The notes beneath the pieces are model-generated. The model searched no databases. It was not told the DNA's origin and saw only the letters and a program-made list of their open reading frames with translations. Below, piece after piece: positions 33,402-41,853 of a DNA stretch of 64,000 nucleotides (the stretch's first letter is position 1; each line of letters starts with the position of its first letter). The stretch lies in contig CAYSQW010000002.1 of assembly GCA_964433135.1 (NCBI GenBank), positions 62,001-126,000 of the forward strand, in the 5' to 3' direction. A program made the translations under genes and the position numbers. This DNA comes from CAYSQW01 sp964433135 (GTDB lineage: Bacteria > Acidobacteriota > Aminicenantia > Aminicenantales > Aminicenantaceae).

Positions 33402-34324
33402 CGGCCGTCATCGAAGCCCGCAAACTCTCCAAATGGTACGGAAACGTTCTCGGGTTGAGCGACGTAACCCTGACCATCGGTTCCGGCATCACGGGGCTTT
33501 TGGGTCCGAACGGGGCCGGGAAATCCACTTTCATGAAACTCATCACCGGTCAGATGAAACCGAATATCGGGATGGTATCCATCCTGGGGGAGCGCGTGAG
33601 AAACAACACCTCTCTCTACTATAAGATCGGATTCTGCCCGGAACAGGATTCCTTCTATGAAGAGATGACCGGTTGGCAGTTCGTCACCAGCCTGCTCCAA
33701 CTCTATCACTTTCCGCCGGATGCGATTGAAGCCAAGGCGGTCAAGGCGCTAGAAATCGTAGAGCTTCTCCAGGATAAGGACCGCGTGGTGCGTTCCTACA
33801 GTCGCGGCATGCGGCAGCGTCTAAAATTCGCCCAGGCCATCGCGCATGAGCCGGAAATCATCATTCTGGATGAACCGCTCAACGGTCTCGACCCCCTTGG
33901 ACGGCGCAAACTCATACGCCTGATAAAATCCTATCGTGACGAAGGCAAAACCATCATCGTGTCCAGCCACGTGCTGCCCGAGATCGAATCCATGACCAAC
34001 AGCATCGTCCTTATCCATCAGGGGAAAATCTTCGCCGAAGGTGATATCCATTACATACGGGATCTGATCGACAGCCATCCCCATGTCGTTTCCATCAAAT
34101 GCAGCCGTCCGCGCCGCCTTGCGGAAGCCGTCATTCGCGAGGATTTTATCCTCAATGTCGATTTCAAGGAGGGAGCGGACGCTCTGCGGATCGAAACCCG
34201 CCACCGGGACAAACTCTTCTCACGACTTCCCGGGCTGTTTATCGATAACGAGATCGAAGTGACGGAAATCACATCGCCTGACGATAACCTGCAGGCCGTG
34301 TTCGATTATTTGATAGGAAAATGA
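33398..34324 (+). CDS. ABC transporter ATP-binding protein (pair 2)
   Basis: A 308-residue ATPase paralogous to pair 1: Walker A GLLGPNGAGKST near residue 38, the variant signature YSRGMRQRLKFAQA and Walker B IIILDEPLNGLDPLG, with the H-loop in VSSHVLPEIE. The ATG at 33398 lies in an ATGA overlap with the permease stop and has GAGGTG upstream. The open frame extends further upstream only within the previous gene. The signature Gly-to-Arg change (SGG to SRG) is a natural variant seen in some heteromeric ABC-2 systems. Confidence 0.9.
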   Translation: MTAVIEARKLSKWYGNVLGLSDVTLTIGSGITGLLGPNGAGKSTFMKLITGQMKPNIGMVSILGERVRNNTSLYYKIGFCPEQDSFYEEMTGWQFVTSLLQLYHFPPDAIEAKAVKALEIVELLQDKDRVVRSYSRGMRQRLKFAQAIAHEPEIIILDEPLNGLDPLGRRKLIRLIKSYRDEGKTIIVSSHVLPEIESMTNSIVLIHQGKIFAEGDIHYIRDLIDSHPHVVSIKCSRPRRLAEAVIREDFILNVDFKEGADALRIETRHRDKLFSRLPGLFIDNEIEVTEITSPDDNLQAVFDYLIGK

Positions 34325-35145
34325 AAACCATGACATCCTCCCATCCTCTCTCCTCCCGCAGCCCATTCTGGCTGTCCGTGAAGGAAATCTTCGGAATATT
34401 TTTCCTGCTCGGACGCAAAGCGCGCAAGACCAAGGTCTTCTACCTGCTGAGTTTGCTGCCCGTGCTCATGGCCGCGGTTATCAAGTTCGCCATGTTTTTC
34501 CACGAAAGCCGCAATGTCGAGTTCATCTATGTCTTTAACGACATCATCATGGCTTTTTATCTCCAGTTTCTCATCCTCATCCTGGCGCTGTTCTTCGGAA
34601 CATCGGTTTGCTCGGAGGAATTGGAGGGAAAGACGCTGACATATCTAACGACGCGGCCCGTATCCAAATCGGCGGTTATTCTCGGGAAATACGGGGCCTA
34701 CACGATGCTGATCATCATCATGACCGTCGTGGGCATGGTCTGCTCATTTCTGATCCTCAATGTGGAACATCTACTGGAATATTCCCTGTACAAGGTTCTT
34801 TTCCGAGATCTCGCGGTTCTGATCCTGGGACTGATATGCTATACGGCGTTTTTCACCTTTCTCGGAACCCTGTTCAAGAAATCAATCATGTTCGGATTCG
34901 TGTTCGGATTCGGCTGGGAAAGCGTGATCCAGTATTTCCCCGGTTCCACGCAGAAATTCGCCATCGCTCATTATCTGAAATCCCTGCTGCCGCCCGCGCC
35001 GTCGGGAAGGTTCTCGTTTCTGCTCGTGCAGCTGGAACGGAGCTCGCCCTTGGGATCGATTCTTATGCTGCTGCTGATCACCGCATTTTTCCTCGGCCTG
35101 ACATGCCTGCTCTTCAATTTGAAAGAGTTCATTCTGGAGGATTGA
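34321..35145 (+). CDS. ABC-2 type permease (pair 2)
   Basis: A 274-residue integral membrane protein with about six helices and the coupling segment LTTRPVSKSAVILGKYGAY shared with the pair 1 permease. The start overlaps the ATPase stop (ATGA). The two pairs probably form one heteromeric transporter or two related ones made from one transcript. Confidence 0.87.
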   Translation: MKTMTSSHPLSSRSPFWLSVKEIFGIFFLLGRKARKTKVFYLLSLLPVLMAAVIKFAMFFHESRNVEFIYVFNDIIMAFYLQFLILILALFFGTSVCSEELEGKTLTYLTTRPVSKSAVILGKYGAYTMLIIIMTVVGMVCSFLILNVEHLLEYSLYKVLFRDLAVLILGLICYTAFFTFLGTLFKKSIMFGFVFGFGWESVIQYFPGSTQKFAIAHYLKSLLPPAPSGRFSFLLVQLERSSPLGSILMLLLITAFFLGLTCLLFNLKEFILED

Positions 35146-35186
35146 ACGACACGCGCGGAAAGCGGCGGCGGGCATGTGCTGTGCGA

Positions 35187-35215
35187 TTGCTTCTCTGGAA
35201 AAAATTTGTTATAGT
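35187..35215 (+). promoter_or_regulatory. Promoter of the 35.3-kb lipoprotein gene
   Basis: TTGCTT (35187-35192) and TATAGT (35210-35215) are spaced by 17 nt. The predicted transcript has a leader of about 45 nt with an AAGGAGGATAT ribosome site. Confidence 0.6.
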
Positions 35216-35267
35216 TGACGAAAATTTATTGGGTAAGGAAATCGCTTTGAATGAAGGAGGATATCCC

Positions 35268-36236
35268 ATGAAAAAAACAATGACGATCATGCTGTTTGTC
35301 TTAGCGGCCGCATTGATGTTTACGGCATGCGGGCCGAAATCAGATGCTCCCAAAGCCGGCGGCGCTTCCGCCATGGACATGCTCAACATGCTTCCGGCCG
35401 ATGTGCTGGGCGTGATGTTTATCGATTTTAACAAGGCCATGTCGATCGAAAGCGCGGACAAGGCGATCAAGGAAAGCGACGATTATCAAAAATACCAGGA
35501 GTTTATCGAGAAAACAGGCATCGACCCCCAGAAGGACATTTACTATATCGCCGTCGGGATCAAGGGGGGAGGCACAGAGAATGCCGCCGTCATCGCGAAC
35601 CTCAAGTACGATCAGGCGAAGCTCATGGAAGTTATCCATGAGGAATCCGAAAAAGAGATCGGCGAGCAGGAATACGGAGGCATGACCATCTACGAGATGG
35701 AAGGCGAAGATCAGGAAGGTGGTTTCTGCTTTCTGGATGATTCCAATATTCTCGCCGGAAGCATCGCGGAGGTCAAAGCCGTGATCGATGTGCTTCAGAA
35801 CAAAGCCGATAATTTTTCCAAGAACAAGGAACTCAACGCTCTGATCGACAAGACCAACCAGAAAGCCCTCTTCTGGGGCGCCATGCTGGTTCCCGATGAG
35901 GCCAAGGGTAAGGTGTCGGAAAATCCCATGCTCAGTTCACTGAAGGATGTCAGCGCCGTTTCTATGTTTTTCGACTATAAGAACCAGAACATCATCGCCG
36001 AAATCAAAGCCATGAGCCCGGACGCCGAGAAGAACAAACAGATCGCGGAAATGCTGAACGGGCTGAAAGCGTTTGGATCCATGGCCGCCAACGAAAAGCC
36101 CGAGATCGGCGAACTCGTAAACAAGATACAGGTCGTATCCGAGTCCGATCATGTGAAGATTTCGGCTGAGATCCCCGAAGAACTTCTCAAGAGCATGAAG
36201 GACACGATGAGCATCAAACCTTCCGTAGATAAATAA
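35268..36236 (+). CDS. Predicted lipoprotein of unknown function
   Basis: A 322-residue lipoprotein. The signal peptide MKKTMTIMLFVLAAALMFTAC ends at a lipobox Cys (residue 21). The mature part starts with a Gly/Ala-rich linker and alternates beta strands and helices, for example ADVLGVMFIDFNKAMSIES, IYYIAVGIKGGG and GGFCFLDDSNILAGSIAEV. This resembles DUF3352-like substrate-free repeats that test a protein's own levels, but I cannot name the family. The longer open frame beginning at 34608 is out of frame with the permease gene and is not used. The perfect AAGGAGGATAT before ATG 35268 fixes the start. Confidence 0.8.
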   Translation: MKKTMTIMLFVLAAALMFTACGPKSDAPKAGGASAMDMLNMLPADVLGVMFIDFNKAMSIESADKAIKESDDYQKYQEFIEKTGIDPQKDIYYIAVGIKGGGTENAAVIANLKYDQAKLMEVIHEESEKEIGEQEYGGMTIYEMEGEDQEGGFCFLDDSNILAGSIAEVKAVIDVLQNKADNFSKNKELNALIDKTNQKALFWGAMLVPDEAKGKVSENPMLSSLKDVSAVSMFFDYKNQNIIAEIKAMSPDAEKNKQIAEMLNGLKAFGSMAANEKPEIGELVNKIQVVSESDHVKISAEIPEELLKSMKDTMSIKPSVDK

Positions 36237-36492
36237 TATCCTGAGTATCCCGTACTGAAAACGAGCGCCGCCCCGGGATCACGGCTCTTTAGGAAAAGAC
36301 TGCTTTTAGATTTTCGTCCGTCCCGGAGATCGTTTCTCGGAGTGGGCGGTGATGGCGATTTTTTTGACCTCACCGTATCAGAAGTGCCGTCTGAATAGAT
36401 TCGGTCTCAAGTGGGCCGTACATATCCCGCCAAGCTGAATTAGATCGGAACTTTCCTTCCAATGGTTCGTAAAAACATTATGAGGAGTCTCC

Positions 36493-38859
36493 ATGCTGAA
36501 AAATTATCTTAAAACCGCAATCCGCAATCTTCGCAAATATAAAGGGTATTCATTTATCAATATCACCGGTTTCGCCATCGGCATCGCCTGCTGCATCCTG
36601 ATCATGCTCTGGGTCGCCGATGAGCTGAGCTTTGATGCGTTCCATGGGAAAAGCGATCGTTTGTTCCGCGTCGTTGAGGAACAACCCTATGCCGGAGGAG
36701 AGATTTTCAGGGTGGCCGTTACTCCCGGTCCTCTGGGGCCCTCGCTGGAAGAGGAGTATCCGGAAGTCGCCGCCGCCTGCCGTTTGACCATCGCGCCGCG
36801 ATTTCTTATCCGCTACGGCGATAAGCGATTTTATGAGAGCGGATTGGGGATGGCCGATCCGTCCTTCTGGAAGATGTTCGATTTTCCGCTGGTCAAGGGA
36901 GATCGCGAGCGGGTTTTTGCGCGGATGAACTCCATCGTCATCAGTGAAAGCGCCGCTGAAAAATATTTCGGCGACGAAGATCCACTTGAAAAATCCCTGA
37001 GGCTTGAGAACATGTTCGACCTGATCGTCAGCGGAGTCATGGAAGACGTCCCGGAAAATTCACATCTGCAGTTCGATTTCGTCATGCCCTTCAAACTGCT
37101 TGAGTTCGGAGGACAGCGTATCGACGTGTGGGGGAACAACTCGTTTTATACTTACGTGGAGCTGGCTGAGAACGTCGATCCGGTGTCGGCGGATGAAAAG
37201 ATACGTTCCGCCATAACCAAGCATCTTCCCGAGTCCGACACCACCTGTCATCTGCAGCCGCTGCGGCGGATCCATCTCCATTCCGATTATGTGGCCGATC
37301 TCGGCGGGCACGGCGATATTCGATATGTATACATCTTTTCGCTGGTGGCTTTGTTGGTGTTGGTGATCGCCTGCATCAATTTCATGAATCTGGCCACCGC
37401 CCGATCGGGGAACCGGGCGCGTGAAGTGGGGATGCGAAAGGTTTCCGGAGCTTATCGAGGCCACCTCATCCGCCAGTTCCTGGGCGAGTCGGTGCTCTAT
37501 GCCTTGATTGCCTTTGTGTTGGCCTTGGGATTCGTTTTCCTGACGGCTCCGGCATTCGGCCGTCTGGCGGGAAAAAGTCTCAGCTTGAACTTCAGCCAAA
37601 ACCTGGAGATGCTGGCGGGACTGATCGGGATCGCCGTTGTGGCGGGTCTGGGGGCGGGGATCTATCCCGCCGTCTATCTCTCGGGATTCGATCCGGTCCG
37701 CGTACTGAGGGGATCCATGCTTGCCGGGCCGAAGGGAAGCCTGCTGCGAAGGACGTTGGTCGTGGGGCAGTTTGCGCTCTCCATCGGTTTGATCATTTCC
37801 AGCCTGGTTGTCGGCAGTCAGCTGAATTTTATTCGCAACAAGCGGCTGGGATTTGATCGGGAGCATGTGGTTTACATGCGTTTGGGAATGCAAACGACTC
37901 GAAATTTCGAAGCCTTCCGCAGCGAGGCGTTAGGCGATCCGAATATTCTGGGTGTGACCACGGCTCAATCGCTTCCCATCTACATCGTCAATTCCACCAG
38001 CAGTGTGAACTGGCCGACGAAAAATCCAGATGATGAGATCCTCTTCCATACCCTGACGGTGTCGCATGACTTTTTGGAGTTGATGGATATGACCATGGCG
38101 GAAGGGAGGGCTTTTTCACGTGAGTTTTCCACCGATGGTGAGCGGGCTTACATCCTCAATCAGGCGGGGGCCCGGGTTTTAGGGATGGATTCCCCGGTGG
38201 GGAAGCCGTTTACCCTATGGGATACTGAAGGTATCGTGGTCGGTGTGGTCGAGGATTTTCATTTCAAGTCGCTCAATACCAAAGTCGAACCCTTGGTCAT
38301 GCGTCTGAGACCGCCGGAGGATTACTCCTTCATGCTGGTTAAGATCCGGGGAGAAGATATTCCGGAAACCATGGGGCGCTTGACCTCCATCTGGAATAAG
38401 GTTTCCCCGGCGTTCCCCTTCGATCCCGCATTTTTAGATGCGGAATTCGACAGGATGTACCGTTCGGAGCAGCGGATGGGGAGGATCTTCGGGGCTTTTA
38501 CCGGCCTGGCGATTATTATCGCTTGTCTGGGATTGCTGGGGCTGGCGTCCTTCATGGCCGAGCGCAGGAGGCGCGAGATCGGAATCCGCAAGGTCCTTGG
38601 GGGAAGCGTGTGCGGCATCATGTTGCTGATGACTAAGGAATTCATCATTCTCGTCGCCACCGCCAATCTTCTGGCCTGGCCGGCCGCCTATTATTTCATG
38701 AAACGCTGGCTGCGGGATTACGCCTACAACGCGGGGATCGATCCTTTCATATTCATCGGGGCCGCTTTGATCGCGGTGATCATAGCGATCTTGACGGTGA
38801 GCGGACATGCCTACCGTGCCGCCGCCTCCGATCCCGTGGATTCCTTACGGTATGAATAG
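36493..38859 (+). CDS. MacB-like (FtsX-type) ABC permease without adjacent ATPase
   Basis: A 788-residue membrane protein made of two FtsX-like halves. An N-terminal TM helix (about 20-42) and a periplasmic MacB core are followed by three helices (about 280-400), of which YIFSLVALLVLVIACINFMN begins the first. A central TM (about 420-440) and a second periplasmic core come next, and three more helices with GIRKVLGGSVCGIMLLMTKE and ending LRYE. The adjacent genes contain no matching MacB-type ATPase (LolD-like), so it must recruit one from elsewhere. It is a relative of the partial gene at 62570-64000 (compare GAYRGHLIRQFLGESVLYA with GSLRKQLIQQFLGESI). GAGGAG precedes the ATG. Confidence 0.88.
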   Translation: MLKNYLKTAIRNLRKYKGYSFINITGFAIGIACCILIMLWVADELSFDAFHGKSDRLFRVVEEQPYAGGEIFRVAVTPGPLGPSLEEEYPEVAAACRLTIAPRFLIRYGDKRFYESGLGMADPSFWKMFDFPLVKGDRERVFARMNSIVISESAAEKYFGDEDPLEKSLRLENMFDLIVSGVMEDVPENSHLQFDFVMPFKLLEFGGQRIDVWGNNSFYTYVELAENVDPVSADEKIRSAITKHLPESDTTCHLQPLRRIHLHSDYVADLGGHGDIRYVYIFSLVALLVLVIACINFMNLATARSGNRAREVGMRKVSGAYRGHLIRQFLGESVLYALIAFVLALGFVFLTAPAFGRLAGKSLSLNFSQNLEMLAGLIGIAVVAGLGAGIYPAVYLSGFDPVRVLRGSMLAGPKGSLLRRTLVVGQFALSIGLIISSLVVGSQLNFIRNKRLGFDREHVVYMRLGMQTTRNFEAFRSEALGDPNILGVTTAQSLPIYIVNSTSSVNWPTKNPDDEILFHTLTVSHDFLELMDMTMAEGRAFSREFSTDGERAYILNQAGARVLGMDSPVGKPFTLWDTEGIVVGVVEDFHFKSLNTKVEPLVMRLRPPEDYSFMLVKIRGEDIPETMGRLTSIWNKVSPAFPFDPAFLDAEFDRMYRSEQRMGRIFGAFTGLAIIIACLGLLGLASFMAERRRREIGIRKVLGGSVCGIMLLMTKEFIILVATANLLAWPAAYYFMKRWLRDYAYNAGIDPFIFIGAALIAVIIAILTVSGHAYRAAASDPVDSLRYE

Positions 38860-38886
38860 AAAAATCGGTCGATTCGACGTCTTTCC

Positions 38887-39828
38887 TCAGTTCCAGAAGC
38901 GGTAGACCTCGATCTGGCCGGCGTAAAGCCAGCAGCGGATCCAGACCACGGCGAAGATGAACAACTGCTGTGCCATGAAGGCGATCAGCACTCCCCATAC
39001 CGCCGTATCCGGGATCAATCCTCGGATAAGAATATACACCAACGTCACCGTGATGTTGACCATGAAGATGAAATAGTAGATTCCCAATGTCGATCCCGGA
39101 TGCTTGAAGACCATGCCGAATCCACGCAGCACGGATTTGATGACGTCGCGATCTTCGGTGAGAACCATGTTGATCCGGGCGTAATCGAAGATCATCTGGA
39201 AAAAGAACAGAAGAAAAAGCACCACCGCATCCAGAGCCAGCGCCAGCCAGAAGGGACCCACTTCGGAGATGGAACTGCGGGCCATCTTCGCCACCAGAGA
39301 TCCGAACCATTGATGGAGGAGGCCTACGGCGACGATGAGGAATACCCACGATATCAGCATCAGCCCCAGGAAGCCGCCGAACCAGGTTCCCGCTCCCTTG
39401 AAAAACGTCTTCATATTGAAGCGCGGCGAATCCGGTTTCAAGGTCGTCAGGATACCTCCCGCTAAAAACGTGTGCAGGATGATATAGAGCAGCCCCAGAA
39501 TCAATACAGCCGGAGGGAGGTCGAAAAATTTCATCTGGACCAGGCCTTCCAGGTTATTGAGCACGGCGCCCTTGCCGATGATGAAGGGGGTGAAGGTCTT
39601 TTCAAGCCCTTCGCTCTGATCGTTGAATTCTTCCCACCAGAGGGCGTCGAAGCCCTCCGCCATTCGGTCGCCTACCAGGCTGTTTCCGAAAGAGCCCTTG
39701 AGAGAATGGTACATGGGAACCGCCAGGACCAGGGCGAAGGCCAGGTTGATCGCAAACAGCAGCAGCACCATGCGCGCCGTCATGCCGGTATGCTTGAATC
39801 CTTTTGTGAAATTATATAGTGCTTTCAT
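38887..39828 (-). CDS. Polytopic membrane protein of unknown function
   Basis: About 313 residues with roughly six helices (about 20-40, 105-130, 150-170, 195-215, 245-270, 275-300) and an N-terminal periplasmic or loop segment. No family was recognised. ATG 39828 is chosen because AAGGAG is 7 nt upstream; a GTG one codon earlier is the alternative. It is the last gene of a minus-strand unit with two M1 peptidases (spacing 21 nt), and co-occurrence suggests a related envelope role. Confidence 0.75.
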   Translation of the reverse strand: MKALYNFTKGFKHTGMTARMVLLLFAINLAFALVLAVPMYHSLKGSFGNSLVGDRMAEGFDALWWEEFNDQSEGLEKTFTPFIIGKGAVLNNLEGLVQMKFFDLPPAVLILGLLYIILHTFLAGGILTTLKPDSPRFNMKTFFKGAGTWFGGFLGLMLISWVFLIVAVGLLHQWFGSLVAKMARSSISEVGPFWLALALDAVVLFLLFFFQMIFDYARINMVLTEDRDVIKSVLRGFGMVFKHPGSTLGIYYFIFMVNITVTLVYILIRGLIPDTAVWGVLIAFMAQQLFIFAVVWIRCWLYAGQIEVYRFWN

Positions 39829-39849
39829 CACGTGTCTCCTTGTATCCGA

Positions 39850-41826
39850 TCAGCCTCCGAACAGGGTCGTGACTTCCAATGCATGCTGCAGCCAGAGCAG
39901 CCAGTTGGACGTCCATTTGAGCGGAGCCGTTTTGTTCGGTTCAACGGTAAAACTGTTGTTGGTGCGGTCGATATCGATGACGAATTTGAATTCGGGATCG
40001 ACCACCGCTTCTTTCACCGGGGAGGATTCCCGGTAGATGAATTTGGCCCAGCGGTATTTCCCGTCCCAGGTTTCATGCACGGTGCGGCCGTCCTCGAAAA
40101 CCACTCTGACTTCAACCGGCATTCTGACGCCTCCCAGCCGGCGCACCAGGACCTCCGACTCATAACCCGGGTCACCATTGGGACGGAGCGTCTCCGTCCT
40201 GAGCTCCCGATCGAAAATGCCCCGGTCGGGATGCGGACGGCGGTTGCGGACCGCGGTCACCGCGTAATCGAGCTTATCGGATCCGTAGACGAACTGATCC
40301 AGAAACCAGCTCATGTCTTCGCCCGCAAACTCGGAAACCACGGCGTAGAAATCGTGCGGCCTGGGATGCTTGAACCACCAGCGGGTGGAATAGGCTTTCA
40401 TCATGGGAAAAAACACTTCGTCTCCCAGAAAACGGTTCAGTGTGCGCAGCATCAACTCGCCTTTGGCATAGGAATGCGAGCCGCCCCTTCCGTCCATGAA
40501 GCGCCAGCCGAAATTGTCCATCTTATCCGTGTTCCAGGTCGCCCGGTGGCTGGAGATGGCCGTGGTCTCATCGATCTCGATCGGGCGCTTAACCTGATGG
40601 AAGCGCAGGGGGATGCCGAAGTAGTTCTTGAAGTAGACCGGGGTGCCGTACACTTCGTAATAGATCTCGGTATCCAGGAACGAAGCGAAGCCCTCGTCCA
40701 TCCAGATGTTTTCGAATTCGTTGCTGCCGACCAATCCCATGAAATATCCGTGACCGAATTCATGGATGATGACCGATTCCGGTCGAGCCGTGTTCTCGCG
40801 ATCGAGAAAATAGGCGCCGCTGGTGAAGAAGGTGGGATATTCCATGCCGCCGCCCCGGCTTTTCGTCGGATTGATGCAGGTGACGGTGGTGTAGGGATAA
40901 TCCCCGAACCAGAGACTGCAGTACTTGACGGCGTTTTTCGTGGCTTCCATGAAGCGGTCCCGGAGATTTCGATGCTGCGGCTGGAGCAGGAGCGTGATCT
41001 CCGTGGTTTTCCCGGGAGCGAACTCATAGTCTTCCACGAATTCGAGAAGGTGGGGGCCCGCGGTCCAGGCGAAGTTATGAACGCTGTGCTGGACGAAACG
41101 GTGCGTGGTGGCGCCTCCGGCGTTGGGTGTTTTTTCGCGATGCTCCCCGGTGGCCCCGATAACGTAATCCGAAGGAAGCGTGATCTTGACGTCGTATGTG
41201 CCGTAGTCGGATACGAATTCCGTTCCGGCGTGGTATTGGTGGCAGTTCCACTGATCTTCATAGAAGGCGCCGATCTTGGGATACCACTGGCCGAAGACGC
41301 CTCCGACGGCCTTGCGTCCGGGAATAAGCGAGGTGAAGTCGATGGTCAGCGATACGGTCTCTCCCGCGCGCAGCGGTTCGGGCAGCGCCACGGAAAAAAC
41401 CGTCTGATCTTCGGTGTTGTCGTCGTCGGGATGACGGTAACGCAGCGCGGCCGTCAAGTCGGTCGCTTCGTATTTGGCGTCGGCCTCCAGCCGGATCGCA
41501 TCGACATGACAGTACCCCCAATCCGCGGGGTCGCTTCCGAAGGAACGCCGCGCCATGCGCTGGGATTCCTTGTAATAGGTGCTGCGGCTGTTCTGAAAAC
41601 CGTTCCAGTAGAGGTGGAACCACAGTTCTTCGACCGCGATTTCGGAGGGATTGGTCCAGGTGAGCACTTCGGTTCCCGTGACGAGTCGTTCCGAGGGAGT
41701 GTAGGTGACATCCATGGTGTAATTGGCGATCTGGGGGCAGAGGACCTCTTCCTGAGCCCTGACTCCCGCCGCGGTTCCGAAAGCGCATATGAATATCAGA
41801 CTGACGATGAATAATGGTTTACGCAT
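39850..41826 (-). CDS. M1-family metallopeptidase, secreted (copy 1)
   Basis: A 658-residue gluzincin aminopeptidase relative. The signal peptide (about 1-24) is followed by a beta-rich N-terminal domain, then the zinc site VIIHEFGHGYFMG (about residues 352-364) with the third ligand Glu 18 residues after the second His (WMDEGFASFLD). The classical GxMEN exopeptidase motif appears in altered form (GGGMEYPTFFTSG). Thus it belongs to the M1 branch with bacterial secreted members. The last 20 residues (WLLWLQHALEVTTLFGG) are shared with copy 2, an unusual hydrophobic C-terminal tail. ATG 41826 has AAGGAG 6 nt before it. Confidence 0.92.
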   Translation of the reverse strand: MRKPLFIVSLIFICAFGTAAGVRAQEEVLCPQIANYTMDVTYTPSERLVTGTEVLTWTNPSEIAVEELWFHLYWNGFQNSRSTYYKESQRMARRSFGSDPADWGYCHVDAIRLEADAKYEATDLTAALRYRHPDDDNTEDQTVFSVALPEPLRAGETVSLTIDFTSLIPGRKAVGGVFGQWYPKIGAFYEDQWNCHQYHAGTEFVSDYGTYDVKITLPSDYVIGATGEHREKTPNAGGATTHRFVQHSVHNFAWTAGPHLLEFVEDYEFAPGKTTEITLLLQPQHRNLRDRFMEATKNAVKYCSLWFGDYPYTTVTCINPTKSRGGGMEYPTFFTSGAYFLDRENTARPESVIIHEFGHGYFMGLVGSNEFENIWMDEGFASFLDTEIYYEVYGTPVYFKNYFGIPLRFHQVKRPIEIDETTAISSHRATWNTDKMDNFGWRFMDGRGGSHSYAKGELMLRTLNRFLGDEVFFPMMKAYSTRWWFKHPRPHDFYAVVSEFAGEDMSWFLDQFVYGSDKLDYAVTAVRNRRPHPDRGIFDRELRTETLRPNGDPGYESEVLVRRLGGVRMPVEVRVVFEDGRTVHETWDGKYRWAKFIYRESSPVKEAVVDPEFKFVIDIDRTNNSFTVEPNKTAPLKWTSNWLLWLQHALEVTTLFGG

Positions 41827-41853
41827 GGTTTGCTCCTTCATGGCCGTATCCGA

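Noticed and set aside
34608..35267. Upstream extension of the lipoprotein frame into the permease gene
   Set aside because: It overlaps the well-supported permease in another frame. The perfect ribosome site and signal peptide fix the start at 35268.
39832..41814. Long plus-strand open frame (about 660 codons) opposite the first M1 peptidase
   Set aside because: It lies fully antisense to a convincing M1 gene with zinc motifs, has no ribosome site and reads as compositionally biased nonsense; such long shadows are common in GC-rich genes.
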